From: Ichthyenterobacterium magnum
Lineage (GTDB): Bacteria; Bacteroidota; Bacteroidia; Flavobacteriales; Flavobacteriaceae
Length of the DNA: 64,000 bases
Assembly (NCBI RefSeq): GCF_003610635.1
Contig: NZ_RAQJ01000002.1
Span: 186,001-250,000, forward strand
Direction of reading: 5' to 3'
In this document: one piece after another, positions 45,271 to 53,694 of the stretch
How the letters are laid out: each line of letters starts with the position of its first letter
Numbering within the stretch: the stretch's first letter is position 1
Translations under genes and position numbers: made by a program
The notes under the pieces: generated by a model
Told to the model about the DNA's origin: nothing
The model's database searches: none
The model's input: the letters and a program-made list of their open reading frames with translations, nothing else

Positions 45271-45408
45271 AAAAAGAGGCTGTTTAAAAAGTGTCATTCT
45301 GAATAAGATGAAGAATCTCAATAATATCAAAATACAGATTTATATATAATTGAGATTTTTCGACTCTGCTCAAAATGACAGTAAGATCACTTTTTTAGAC
45401 AGCTTTTT
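45271..45408. repeat. GTCATTCT-type hairpin repeat, copy 4
   Basis: 138 bases, a close relative of copy 3. Left arm AAAAAGAGGCTGTTTAAAAA(GTG) and right arm CACTTTTTTAGACAGCTTTTT pair with a few mismatches and a two-base gap. The interior, from GTCATTCTGAAT through AAGAATCTCAATAA, AATTGAGATTTTTCGACTC and CAAAATGAC, is nearly the same as copy 3. It fills the gap between two convergent genes. Confidence 0.85.
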
Positions 45409-45411
45409 GTA

Positions 45412-46863
45412 TTATTCACCCAAATAGGCTTGTTCGGTTTCGCAACCAAAAAGACTTTCTTCTTTAATTAGTTTAGCAACACCTTTAGGTAACATTTCTT
45501 CCCATCCATCTTTTCCATCTGCAATGGCTTTTAAAACTGTTCGAGAGAATATGCCCAAAACAGAAGTGTCGTAATCTGTAATATCTACAACTTTACCGTT
45601 ATATTTAAAGAACTTATAAAGCTCTTTCATTCTAGGATGCACTTTTAGGTTTTCACTATCTATTAAACTACCATCATCGTTTTGCATTGGGTACAAATAA
45701 ACTCTCAAGTCTTTAAAGAATAATTTTCCAAATGCTTCAAGAATTCCACCACTTAAATGGCGATAATATTTTTCGTCAAAAATATCTATAAGGTTATTAA
45801 CTCCCATAGATAGTCCCATTCTGCTTTTTGTATATTGAGAAAAGTACTCTACTAATTTATAGTACTCTTGGAAATTTGAAATTAAAACTGTTTGACCTAG
45901 TGAACATAATAGCTTAGCACGATCCATAAAATCTTGCTCATCAATTTCACCTTCTGCGCGAAGATTAGATAAAGTGATTTCAAAAACTACTTGTGTTTTA
46001 TTGAGATCGACTCTATTTTCTTTAATAAACATATCGTATGACTTTTGGTACATATCCATGTTTACTTTAGTTACAGGTCTAAAGCTACCACGTAAAGCTA
46101 GAATGTTTTTTTTGTATAAGACTCTTGCTGGTAATACATTGTTTCCGTCAGGCGCAAACATGACTGCATCAGTCATACCATTTTTAACAAGTTGTAAACT
46201 CATTAACCTATTATCTACTTCATCAAAAAGAGGACCAGAGAAATTAATAGTATCAATTTCTAATTGGTCTTTATCTAAGTGATCATAAAGGTAACGTAGT
46301 AATTTTTTTGGCTCATTGTATTTATAAAAAGCACCATAAATAAGGTTTGTACCTAATATACCCAATGTTTCTTGTTGTAACCTAGCATCGTTTTCTTTAA
46401 AACGAAGGTGTAATACAATTTCATTATAGCCTTGGTTAGGGTCAACTTGATATTTAATACCAACCCAACCATGACCTTTGTATTTTTTTGCAAAGTCAAT
46501 AGTTGCTACTGTATTTGCATACGCAAAAAACATTTTATTAGGATGCGCTTCTCTAGTAATACGTTCTTCAACTAAATTTACTTCATGATCAAGCATCTTT
46601 CTTAAACGCGCTTCAGTAACATAGCGTTTGTCATTTTCAATACCATAAATTGCATCACTAAAGGCTTTGTCATAAGCAGACATAGCTTTTGCAATTGTTC
46701 CTGATGCGCCTCCAGCTCTAAAGAACTGACGTACAGTTTCTTGTCCTGCACCAATTTCTGCAAATGTTCCGTAAATATGCTCATTAAGGTTAATTCGAAG
46801 TGCCTTCGTTTTTAACGAAGGTATTTCTTCAAACTCTTTATCTCCTTTTAAGGTTATTTCCAT
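45412..46863 (-). CDS. Conserved cytosolic protein of unknown function
   Basis: A 483-residue protein with no signal peptide or membrane segment. The N-terminus has RINLNEHIYGTFAEIGAGQ and VRQFFRAGGASGTIAKAMS, glycine-rich segments that look strongly conserved; later parts have LRFKENDARLQQETLGILG and LSMGVNNLIDIFDEKYY. I recognise the type as lineage-conserved but know no activity. I recall that homologues are sometimes labelled TonB-dependent receptor or nicotinate-nucleotide adenylyltransferase; neither fits, since there is no signal peptide, barrel or HxGH motif. Monocistronic with promoter at 46892-46920. Confidence 0.75.
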   Translation of the reverse strand: MEITLKGDKEFEEIPSLKTKALRINLNEHIYGTFAEIGAGQETVRQFFRAGGASGTIAKAMSAYDKAFSDAIYGIENDKRYVTEARLRKMLDHEVNLVEERITREAHPNKMFFAYANTVATIDFAKKYKGHGWVGIKYQVDPNQGYNEIVLHLRFKENDARLQQETLGILGTNLIYGAFYKYNEPKKLLRYLYDHLDKDQLEIDTINFSGPLFDEVDNRLMSLQLVKNGMTDAVMFAPDGNNVLPARVLYKKNILALRGSFRPVTKVNMDMYQKSYDMFIKENRVDLNKTQVVFEITLSNLRAEGEIDEQDFMDRAKLLCSLGQTVLISNFQEYYKLVEYFSQYTKSRMGLSMGVNNLIDIFDEKYYRHLSGGILEAFGKLFFKDLRVYLYPMQNDDGSLIDSENLKVHPRMKELYKFFKYNGKVVDITDYDTSVLGIFSRTVLKAIADGKDGWEEMLPKGVAKLIKEESLFGCETEQAYLGE

Positions 46864-46891
46864 CTTTTTAGTCTGGGTTTATGCGATGTTA

Positions 46892-46920
46892 CAAAGGTAT
46901 TAAATTAGCCTTGCAAACAA
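46892..46920 (-). promoter_or_regulatory. Promoter of the 483-residue protein gene
   Basis: On the minus strand TTG at 46918-46920, 18-base spacer, TACCTTTG at 46892-46899, then ATG at 46863. Its -33 element overlaps that of the divergent promoter at 46911. Confidence 0.55.
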
Positions 46921-46939
46921 AAAAATAAGTTTATTTTTG
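46911..46939 (+). promoter_or_regulatory. Promoter of the MBL-fold hydrolase gene
   Basis: TTG at 46911-46913, 18-base spacer, TATTTTTG at 46932-46939. The start codon is only 17 bases beyond the -7 box, so the leader must be about 10 bases or less. Confidence 0.6.
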
Positions 46940-46956
46940 TTCTAAATCTATTTTGA

Positions 46957-47718
46957 TTGAAAATTACATTTTTAGGCACAGGTACTTCGCAGGGAATTCC
47001 AGTAATTGGAAGCAATCATCCTGTATGTTTAAGTGAAAACCCAAAAGACAAACGCTTACGAGTTTCTGTTCTTATTGAATGGGATGCGTTTGTTTACGTT
47101 ATTGATTGTGGTCCAGATTTTAGGCAGCAAATGCTAAATGCTAAGTGTTTTAAAATTGATGGTGTTGTTTTCACACACGAACATGCGGATCATACTGCAG
47201 GATTAGATGATATACGACCATTTTATTTTAGACAAGGTAATATACCATTTTACGCTCACAAAAGAGTTTTAAAGGCAATGCGCCAGCGTTTTGATTATAT
47301 TTTCACTGATAAGGACAAATATCCAGGCGTGCCTTCAGTCATTCAACATGAAATAGAAAACAAGCCATTTCAATTAGGTAATATAAATGTGATACCTATT
47401 AATGGATTTCATCATAAACTACAAGTATTTGGGTTTAGATTTAATGATTTTGCATATCTCACTGATATGAAAACTATTGATGAAGATGAGATTAAAAAAC
47501 TTAATGGCGTAAAAGTTTTAGTGGTTAATGCACTAAGAGAGAAAGAACATATTTCGCATTTTACATTAGATGAAGCACTACAATTAATTGAAAAGGTAAA
47601 GCCTAAAACTGCTTATTTAACACATATAAGTCATTATTTAGGATTTCATGATGACGTGCAACAAAAATTACCAAAAAACGTTTATTTAGCTTACGATAAC
47701 CTACAAATAGAACTTTAG
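46957..47718 (+). CDS. MBL-fold metallo-hydrolase (PhnP-like), TTG start
   Basis: Metallo-beta-lactamase-fold hydrolase with both metal-binding regions: THEHADHTAGLDD near residue 70-80 and a late YLTHISHYLG near 220. The N-terminal FLGTGTSQGIPVIG strand is typical of the PhnP/phosphodiesterase branch; the substrate is probably a phosphodiester or nucleotide, not proven. The start is TTG: an in-frame TGA directly precedes it (46954-46956) and the first beta strand begins at the next codon, so no upstream start is possible. Followed 3 bases later by a small anchored protein. Confidence 0.88.
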   Translation: MKITFLGTGTSQGIPVIGSNHPVCLSENPKDKRLRVSVLIEWDAFVYVIDCGPDFRQQMLNAKCFKIDGVVFTHEHADHTAGLDDIRPFYFRQGNIPFYAHKRVLKAMRQRFDYIFTDKDKYPGVPSVIQHEIENKPFQLGNINVIPINGFHHKLQVFGFRFNDFAYLTDMKTIDEDEIKKLNGVKVLVVNALREKEHISHFTLDEALQLIEKVKPKTAYLTHISHYLGFHDDVQQKLPKNVYLAYDNLQIEL

Positions 47719-47721
47719 ATT

Positions 47722-48222
47722 ATGAAGAACAGAATTTTTATGTATTTGTTTATTTTTTCGATTTTACTAGTGATTTTTCAATTTGTAAATTCTAAAAGTA
47801 TTATTGAAGATTATGATAAAAAATTAACCAAGTCTAAAGAGAATGTTGTTATGCTGAAAGATTCTCTAAAAATAATGGAGGAAAATAGCTTAGACATCTA
47901 TAGGTTTAATTTTGAAACCAATGATGATGCTATGACATACATAGAGGATGAAGGTTTTAAAATTTCTGAATTTGTCCCTTTTATAATAGATCAGCTGTTT
48001 GATTTAAATATTTATGAAACAGAAGACCATCCATTAGTACCATATGCGTCAATGACAGGTGAAAAAATGCTAATTGACCAAGTAAAGTTGTTAAATCACA
48101 AGTGGATAATTGCTAGTTTTACTGACGGAACGTATTGGGGAGAAATGCTTTTAACTTACGAAGTGATTGATAAAAAGGAATTAAAATTTAAAGTTGTAGA
48201 ATCTACATTATACAGACCATAA
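47722..48222 (+). CDS. Small membrane-anchored protein of unknown function
   Basis: A 166-residue protein with an N-terminal hydrophobic helix (about 4-22, YLFIFSILLVIFQFVNS), a short coiled coil (about 28-55) and a compact domain with alpha and beta elements (about 60-166, including YASMTGEKMLIDQVKLLNHKWIIASFTDG). No family recognised. It is 3 bases behind the MBL hydrolase gene and probably expressed with it. Converges with the esterase gene, leaving only 4 bases between stops. Confidence 0.75.
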   Translation: MKNRIFMYLFIFSILLVIFQFVNSKSIIEDYDKKLTKSKENVVMLKDSLKIMEENSLDIYRFNFETNDDAMTYIEDEGFKISEFVPFIIDQLFDLNIYETEDHPLVPYASMTGEKMLIDQVKLLNHKWIIASFTDGTYWGEMLLTYEVIDKKELKFKVVESTLYRP

Positions 48223-48226
48223 GCCT

Positions 48227-48874
48227 TTAAATACGTTTTTCTAACCAGTCTCTTAAAGCATAAAAATTTTGTGGCGCAACGCCATGGCCAACAGGAAATT
48301 CAGAATATACATGTTTAATTTTATGCTTATCTAAAATACTAGGTATTTTTCTAGCCCAATCTACAGGTATTACTTGGTCAACGCTTCCGTGAGAACAATA
48401 AAAATCTAAATTTGAATAGCTGTCAGAATTTAATTGCTCTGGTAGCATATCTTCACTAATATAGCCACTTAAAGCAACAATGTTTTTGATTTTTTCTGGA
48501 TATGTTAGCGCTACTGCATAACTTAAAATAGTACCTTGACTAAACCCTAATAATGACACATTTTCAGGATCTACAGGATAATTTTCACAAACTTCATCAA
48601 TAAAAGTTGCAATTAAATCTCGTGAAGATATAGCTTGTTCAACATCGTTCCATTTATTTTGATTAGTATCAAAATTAATTGCATACCAAGCATTGCCAAA
48701 AGGTTGCATAGGATATGGTGCTTTTACTGAAATGATAAATAACTCTTCTGGTAGCTCTTTAGCAAACGAAAATAAATCATTTTCGTCACTGCCATAACCA
48801 TGGAGCATAATAAGTAAAGGCGCATTTTCTTTTAAAGACGAAGGTCTTGTAATGTGTTGTAATGAAAAACTCAT
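48227..48874 (-). CDS. Alpha/beta hydrolase (phospholipase/carboxylesterase family)
   Basis: A 215-residue cytosolic esterase. Nucleophile elbow GFSQGTILSYA with Ser near 114, aspartate in HGSVDQVIPVDWA and histidine in FPVGHGVAP, and the oxyanion region LIMLHGYGSDENDL, all in the order of the carboxylesterase 2 (YpfH/EstB) group. The physiological ester is unknown. It ends the operon that begins with the BatA-like gene; the start lies 1 base after the stop of the DUF4870 gene. Confidence 0.9.
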   Translation of the reverse strand: MSFSLQHITRPSSLKENAPLLIMLHGYGSDENDLFSFAKELPEELFIISVKAPYPMQPFGNAWYAINFDTNQNKWNDVEQAISSRDLIATFIDEVCENYPVDPENVSLLGFSQGTILSYAVALTYPEKIKNIVALSGYISEDMLPEQLNSDSYSNLDFYCSHGSVDQVIPVDWARKIPSILDKHKIKHVYSEFPVGHGVAPQNFYALRDWLEKRI

Positions 48875-48875
48875 A

Positions 48876-49208
48876 TTATTGACCTATTGATGCAAATAGT
48901 TTTTGAAAAAAAGGACCTAAAATAGGAACAGAGTTTAATTTACCAGATAATGCTCCTAAAACACCATAAAGAAAAAGGACGATAAAAAATATCCAAAATG
49001 AATAGGTTAACATCCAACTATCAAATCCACCAACAACATAGCCTAAAGCCATTTGTAATAACCATAAGCCTAATGCCTGTCTTGTATGAAATGCTGTAAA
49101 TGGGTTTCTACTATCTCTATTCATGAAAAATGCAATAAGCGTTCCTATAAGCGTTATATAGCTTACTAGCGCTAGTGTTTTTCCTTCTTGTATCGTTTGT
49201 TCTGTCAT
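48876..49208 (-). CDS. DUF4870 / Tic20-like small membrane protein
   Basis: A 110-residue protein with three hydrophobic helices (about 10-28, 45-63, 70-90) and the FTAFHTRQALGLWLLQM segment typical of this family, sometimes annotated import component protein. Molecular function unknown in bacteria. Lies between the dihydroorotase homologue (7 bases upstream) and the esterase (1 base downstream) in one operon. Confidence 0.85.
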   Translation of the reverse strand: MTEQTIQEGKTLALVSYITLIGTLIAFFMNRDSRNPFTAFHTRQALGLWLLQMALGYVVGGFDSWMLTYSFWIFFIVLFLYGVLGALSGKLNSVPILGPFFQKLFASIGQ

Positions 49209-49215
49209 GATTATA

Positions 49216-50469
49216 TTAGTTTAATATCAATGTGTTATTTGATATTATGCCATATACTTTTCCTTTCAACTCTTTGTTTTCAAACATTGAGTTTTTGGAT
49301 GTAGAAAGTATATGTTCTTTAGTAAAAGTATAGGTTAAATTTGGGTTAAATAGTGTTAGCGTAGCTTTATTGCCTATAGCAACTGGAGATGATTCAATAT
49401 TAAAACGTTGTTTACCTTTTGTTAAAACCTCTACAGTCTTTTTTGTTGTAAGTATTGTGTTTAATGCTCCAAAAGCAGATTCTAAACCAATGGTTCCGTA
49501 TTTAGCAAAATCAAATTCAATTTTTTTATGCTCAATATCTATTGGGTTGTGGTCACTAGTAACCATATCTATTGTTCCATCTTTAAGACCATCTATAAGT
49601 GCATTGATATCGTCTTGAGTTCTTAAAGGTGGTAAAACTTTATAGTTGGTGTTAAATGATTTAAGTTCTGTGTCATCAAATATTAAATTATGAATTGCTA
49701 CGCTACATGTAACGTTTAGTTTATTTTGTTTAGCTGCTCTAATCAGCTCAACAGATTTTGAAGTTGATATCGTTGGTATATGTAATTTTCCTCCTGTATA
49801 TTCTAGTAAAAACAAATCTCTAGCTATTTGTAATTCTTCTGCTAAAGCAGGATTGCCTTTAAGACCAAGTGACGTGCTGGTTACGTTTTCGTTCATAACG
49901 CCTAGACCAGATATTTTTGATTCTTGTGGGAATGATATAACTAAACCATCAAAATTACTTGCGTATTGTAATGCAACTTTCATGAGGTTTGGATTTGCAA
50001 CAGGTTTTTGATAGTCGTAAAAAGCAACAGCTCCAGCATTTGTCATATCATATAGTTCTGCAAGCTCAATACTTTTGCTCTCCTTTGTAAGTGCACCAAT
50101 TGGGTGTATATTAACAGCGTTCCCTGAGGCTTTAGATTTAATAAATAAAACGTCTGAATGACTATCTATTACTGGATTTGTATTTGCATTTACTGCAACA
50201 GAAGTAAACCCAGATAAGGCTGCGGTTTTTAATCCGTTTTCAATAGTTTCACGTTCTTCAAAACCAGGTTCTCCAAAGCTTACACTACTGTCAAACCATC
50301 CTTGAGAAATGTGTAAGTTGTCTAAATTTAGTTCTTTATACTTCTTTGGGTTCTTTAGTGTTTTTGCAATTTGAGAGATAAACCCTTTTTCAATTAAAAT
50401 ATCTACAGATTGATTATGGAAATCACTTTTAGAATCAACTATTGTTGCAGATTTTATGAGTAAATTCAT
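49216..50469 (-). CDS. Dihydroorotase-like protein lacking metal ligands
   Basis: An amidohydrolase-fold protein of 417 residues closely following the dihydroorotase layout: GFEERETIENGLKTAALSGFTSVAV, a PPLRTQDDINALIDGLKDGTIDMVTSDHNP segment, and KYGTIGLESAFG near the C-terminus. In active enzymes the start of the barrel is D-x-HVHLREPG; here it is DSSVSFGEPG, so the two metal-binding histidines are Ser62 and Ser64 and the substrate arginine is Gly66. The third histidine (usually HVST) is replaced in IPTISTS. It is therefore probably inactive, comparable with the non-catalytic PyrC-like partners of aspartate transcarbamoylase. The start overlaps the BatA gene by 4 bases. Confidence 0.88.
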   Translation of the reverse strand: MNLLIKSATIVDSKSDFHNQSVDILIEKGFISQIAKTLKNPKKYKELNLDNLHISQGWFDSSVSFGEPGFEERETIENGLKTAALSGFTSVAVNANTNPVIDSHSDVLFIKSKASGNAVNIHPIGALTKESKSIELAELYDMTNAGAVAFYDYQKPVANPNLMKVALQYASNFDGLVISFPQESKISGLGVMNENVTSTSLGLKGNPALAEELQIARDLFLLEYTGGKLHIPTISTSKSVELIRAAKQNKLNVTCSVAIHNLIFDDTELKSFNTNYKVLPPLRTQDDINALIDGLKDGTIDMVTSDHNPIDIEHKKIEFDFAKYGTIGLESAFGALNTILTTKKTVEVLTKGKQRFNIESSPVAIGNKATLTLFNPNLTYTFTKEHILSTSKNSMFENKELKGKVYGIISNNTLILN

Positions 50470-52391
50470 TTAAGAAATTTTAATAGCAATAGTTCTATAA
50501 TTAAAAACGCTAGTGCAAAAATAACAAACCATTTCCATAGCTCATTAACATTTGTCGCACTTTTTATATCATTAATAGTGGAAACTATAGATTCGTTGAC
50601 TGTAGAATTACCAATTAATGACGTATCTAAGTAGTTTAATTCACTTTCACGTCTATTGTAATTATAACTCAGTTTTTTAAGTTCAATATTTTTGTTTTTA
50701 ACTGAAATAATACCAGCTTTTTTAGGGTAAGTATTGGTAATTAACTCAACTTTGTTTGTATATGTTTGTTGTAAAGGAATTACAGAATTGTTTGAATTTA
50801 CTAAAGTTAAAATATCGTCTTGTTGCAATTTTGTAACAATATCAATAGTGTTTTCTTCATTTACAACATAATATAAGTTTGAGTGCTTTAAGCTTTGCTT
50901 ACCAATATTATAAAGTATAGGAACAATAAGTGGCGAGTTTTTAAAATTAGAATTTTTATCGTTTAATGCTGCTGAAAAACTATATACAGAATTTGATTGT
51001 GTTAAAAATGATGTGCCATCCTCAAAACTTAAAATCGTTGCGCCTAAGGTAGTTGTAAAAGGATAATAAGTATTTACTTTAGGATATTGAAAATTAGTTA
51101 CTTTTTTGTCAAAAACATTAGCTAAAATAGGATGTGAAAAATTGATGTTAGTTATTTTCTTTTCTTGTAAATTTAACGCTTCAATATTTGGTAAATTATA
51201 ATTTATATAAAACTGATTGTAAGTATCTAAATTAGATTTATCTGAAGGAATAGTTAATATAATTCCTCCGTCATTTGTAAAACTTTTTAATGCAGTAATT
51301 AGAGCATTTGGAATACTATTTAATTCGTTTAAAACAATGAGATTTTGCTCACTTATAATATTGTAGTTTAAGCTGTTAAATTGAGATGATGTATATGTAA
51401 ATTCATCATCAGTATATATCTTTTTTAAAAAGGTGTCATCACTTTCATTTATAGATAAAACTTTTATTTTTTCACGCTCATTTACATTAAAATATGTTGT
51501 ATTATCATAAAGTAGATTTACATCATCTATAGTTACTTTTCCGTTAAACACTTCATTAATTGGTATAGTAAACGTAGTTGCTGTATCCTTTTTTATTGCT
51601 ACAGAACTTTTTGCTATAAGATTATCGTTGTTAAATAATGATACAGGAAGTGTTTCAATAAAATTACCTTGATTTTTTATGGCTACAGTAAGCTCAAGTG
51701 TTTTTGCATTTGTTTTAGAAATATAAACACTATCTATATTTATGTTTGAAGTATTTGTAGGCTTTAAAGGTACCAATTTTATATTAACAAGACTATCGTT
51801 AGTAATATTAAACGGTTTGTTTTGTTGTTGAAAATCTGAAATTAAAACTAAGTTTTTTAATGTGCTTTTATCTTTTGAAAAGGCTTTTTTTCCTTTAAGT
51901 AAAACAGCATCATAATCGAGTTGGTTTGGTGCGTACGATAATTGTATTAAATCATTTTTAATAGCTTTTATGTTAGTGTTACTAAATGAAATATCATTAG
52001 TGAATATTGAAATATTCTCGTTCTCATCTATACTTTCTATAATATCTTGAACAGCTTTGTTTAAAAGCGTTCCGTTAGACCCTTTTGCTTGCATGCTAAA
52101 GGAATTATCAAGATAAATAACAGTTTCACTTTTAGTGTTAAAACTATCAGAATTTGAAAAATAGGGCTGAGCAAACGCAAAAACAATACAGGCTAGAAGT
52201 AACATGCGCGTTAAAAGTGTTAGCCATTTTTTTAGCTGAGAACTCTTACGTGTTTGCGTAACTATATCTTTTAAAAATTGAACATTTGTAAATTCAACTT
52301 TTTGAAATTTTCGCAATTGAAATAAATGAATAATTATAGGAATGATAAGCAGAAGTAAAGCGTAAAGAAGTTCTGGGTGTTTAAACTGCAT
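50466..52391 (-). CDS. BatA-type membrane protein with vWA domain
   Basis: A 641-residue inner-membrane protein. The N-terminal BatA segment (FKHPELLYALLLLIIPIIIHLFQLRK) and a second helix (about 60-80) are followed by a von Willebrand A domain (about 90-280) with a MIDAS motif in LDNSFSM, a periplasmic region and a final helix (about 620-640). The Bat family was named from the Bacteroides aerotolerance operon; this single form is common in Flavobacteriia and has no known partner. It heads an operon with the dihydroorotase homologue, DUF4870 protein and esterase, with overlapping or near-touching frames. Confidence 0.88.
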   Translation of the reverse strand: MQFKHPELLYALLLLIIPIIIHLFQLRKFQKVEFTNVQFLKDIVTQTRKSSQLKKWLTLLTRMLLLACIVFAFAQPYFSNSDSFNTKSETVIYLDNSFSMQAKGSNGTLLNKAVQDIIESIDENENISIFTNDISFSNTNIKAIKNDLIQLSYAPNQLDYDAVLLKGKKAFSKDKSTLKNLVLISDFQQQNKPFNITNDSLVNIKLVPLKPTNTSNINIDSVYISKTNAKTLELTVAIKNQGNFIETLPVSLFNNDNLIAKSSVAIKKDTATTFTIPINEVFNGKVTIDDVNLLYDNTTYFNVNEREKIKVLSINESDDTFLKKIYTDDEFTYTSSQFNSLNYNIISEQNLIVLNELNSIPNALITALKSFTNDGGIILTIPSDKSNLDTYNQFYINYNLPNIEALNLQEKKITNINFSHPILANVFDKKVTNFQYPKVNTYYPFTTTLGATILSFEDGTSFLTQSNSVYSFSAALNDKNSNFKNSPLIVPILYNIGKQSLKHSNLYYVVNEENTIDIVTKLQQDDILTLVNSNNSVIPLQQTYTNKVELITNTYPKKAGIISVKNKNIELKKLSYNYNRRESELNYLDTSLIGNSTVNESIVSTINDIKSATNVNELWKWFVIFALAFLIIELLLLKFLK

Positions 52392-52585
52392 TCCTAAATT
52401 TTATTTTTCATGTGTTAATATTTATTTCTTTTCAAAGAACACATGCTGTTCGCTATTAATCATTTTCATTAATTGATTAACTTGTTTACATGCTCGTTTC
52501 ATGTATTCAGGTTTTCAAATATAGAAAATGAAAAGTGATTAGTTGCTTTAGGTTTTGAGAAATTTAACGTTTAAAGTCTAATAGA

Positions 52586-53593
52586 CTAACAAAAGAAAAA
52601 ATAGTCAGTCATAGCTTGCATATCTTGTGTTTTAAAATACATAATAATTTCTTGTTGTGCTTCATTATTTGCAACAGTAACAATAACTTGCGGATGGTTA
52701 AGTTGTTTTAAATGGTTGAAACTATAAAGCTCTATATCATAAATATGTTTTCCAATCTTTTTTGGATTGTCACAAACCCAAATAAATGGAATATTATGTT
52801 GTTTTAATAATTTTGCTACTTGTTTACCTTTTGATCCTGCGCCCCAAACCGTTAGAGGTCTTGATTGGTTATAATCTAATTCTAAAAAATATTTTACTTT
52901 AAGGTCTATAAAATAGTTTTCGGTATAATGTTCATCTGTTCTTGAAGCTCGTGTACTATAGTCTCTCCAGTAGTGTAACACGTTTTGGTTAGCAATAGGT
53001 TGTATATTGTGCTTGTAAAACCTAAATGCTAAATCATAATCTTCAGGATATATATTAGAATTAAAAGCGCCACACTGTACTAAATCATCTTTGTGAATCA
53101 TCCAACATGGCGATGGAATAACACATTCCTTATAAATCTCTGAATAATTATCACCAAGTTTAGTTAAGCTATTGAGCCAAGATTCATATTTAGTGTAACC
53201 ATCTCCAATACCATTTTTACTAAAATATTTTACAAGCCCTAATGCAATAGTTTTTCTTCCATTAACGTGTAAATCATTTAGCATTAATTCGAGTTTGTTG
53301 TGGTGCATAATATCATCGCTATCCATTCTTGTAACATAATTTCCTGAGCTTTTACTAAAAGCTAGTTGTAAAGCATTAATGATTCCTTTTCCGTTGTTTT
53401 TAAAGAGTTGTATCCGTTTGTCTTTTTCCGTGTAAGCGTTTACAATTTCAAAACTAGAATCAGACGAGTAATCATCTACTATAAGTAATTCCCAATTAGT
53501 ATAACTCTGATTGATAATAGAGTCTAAACATTCTGGCAAAAAAACAGCAGTGTTTTTAAATGGAATAAGAATACTAATTAATGGGTTTTGCAT
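52586..53593 (-). CDS. Family 2 glycosyltransferase with Rossmann-like C-terminal extension
   Basis: GT-A fold glycosyltransferase: ISILIPFKNTAVFLPECLDSI start, the acidic VDDYSSDSSF and the metal-binding RMDSDD, all typical of GT2. After the catalytic part (about 1-235) there is an extra domain starting LTVWGAGSKGKQVAKLLKQH, a nucleotide-binding GxGxxG-like loop, to the C-terminus. That fusion suggests a link to nucleotide-sugar binding or regulation. Donor and acceptor are unknown and there are no glycan genes next to it. Confidence 0.88.
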   Translation of the reverse strand: MQNPLISILIPFKNTAVFLPECLDSIINQSYTNWELLIVDDYSSDSSFEIVNAYTEKDKRIQLFKNNGKGIINALQLAFSKSSGNYVTRMDSDDIMHHNKLELMLNDLHVNGRKTIALGLVKYFSKNGIGDGYTKYESWLNSLTKLGDNYSEIYKECVIPSPCWMIHKDDLVQCGAFNSNIYPEDYDLAFRFYKHNIQPIANQNVLHYWRDYSTRASRTDEHYTENYFIDLKVKYFLELDYNQSRPLTVWGAGSKGKQVAKLLKQHNIPFIWVCDNPKKIGKHIYDIELYSFNHLKQLNHPQVIVTVANNEAQQEIIMYFKTQDMQAMTDYFFFC

Positions 53594-53652
53594 GCCGCAA
53601 AATACAAGATTTATTTTAACAAAACCTTAGCTAATTTAAATGTAACGGATTG

Positions 53653-53660
53653 TAGTTTTG
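53653..53660 (+). promoter_or_regulatory. -7 box for the M61 peptidase gene
   Basis: TAGTTTTG, 34 bases before the ATG at 53695. Confidence 0.4.
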
Positions 53661-53694
53661 TCTGTCAATTACACTAAATAAAAAGTAAAATATA

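Noticed and set aside
52392-52585. tRNA or structured RNA in the gap between the BatA-type and GT2 genes
   Set aside because: No cloverleaf; only a weak TTAATCA/TGATTAA inverted repeat.
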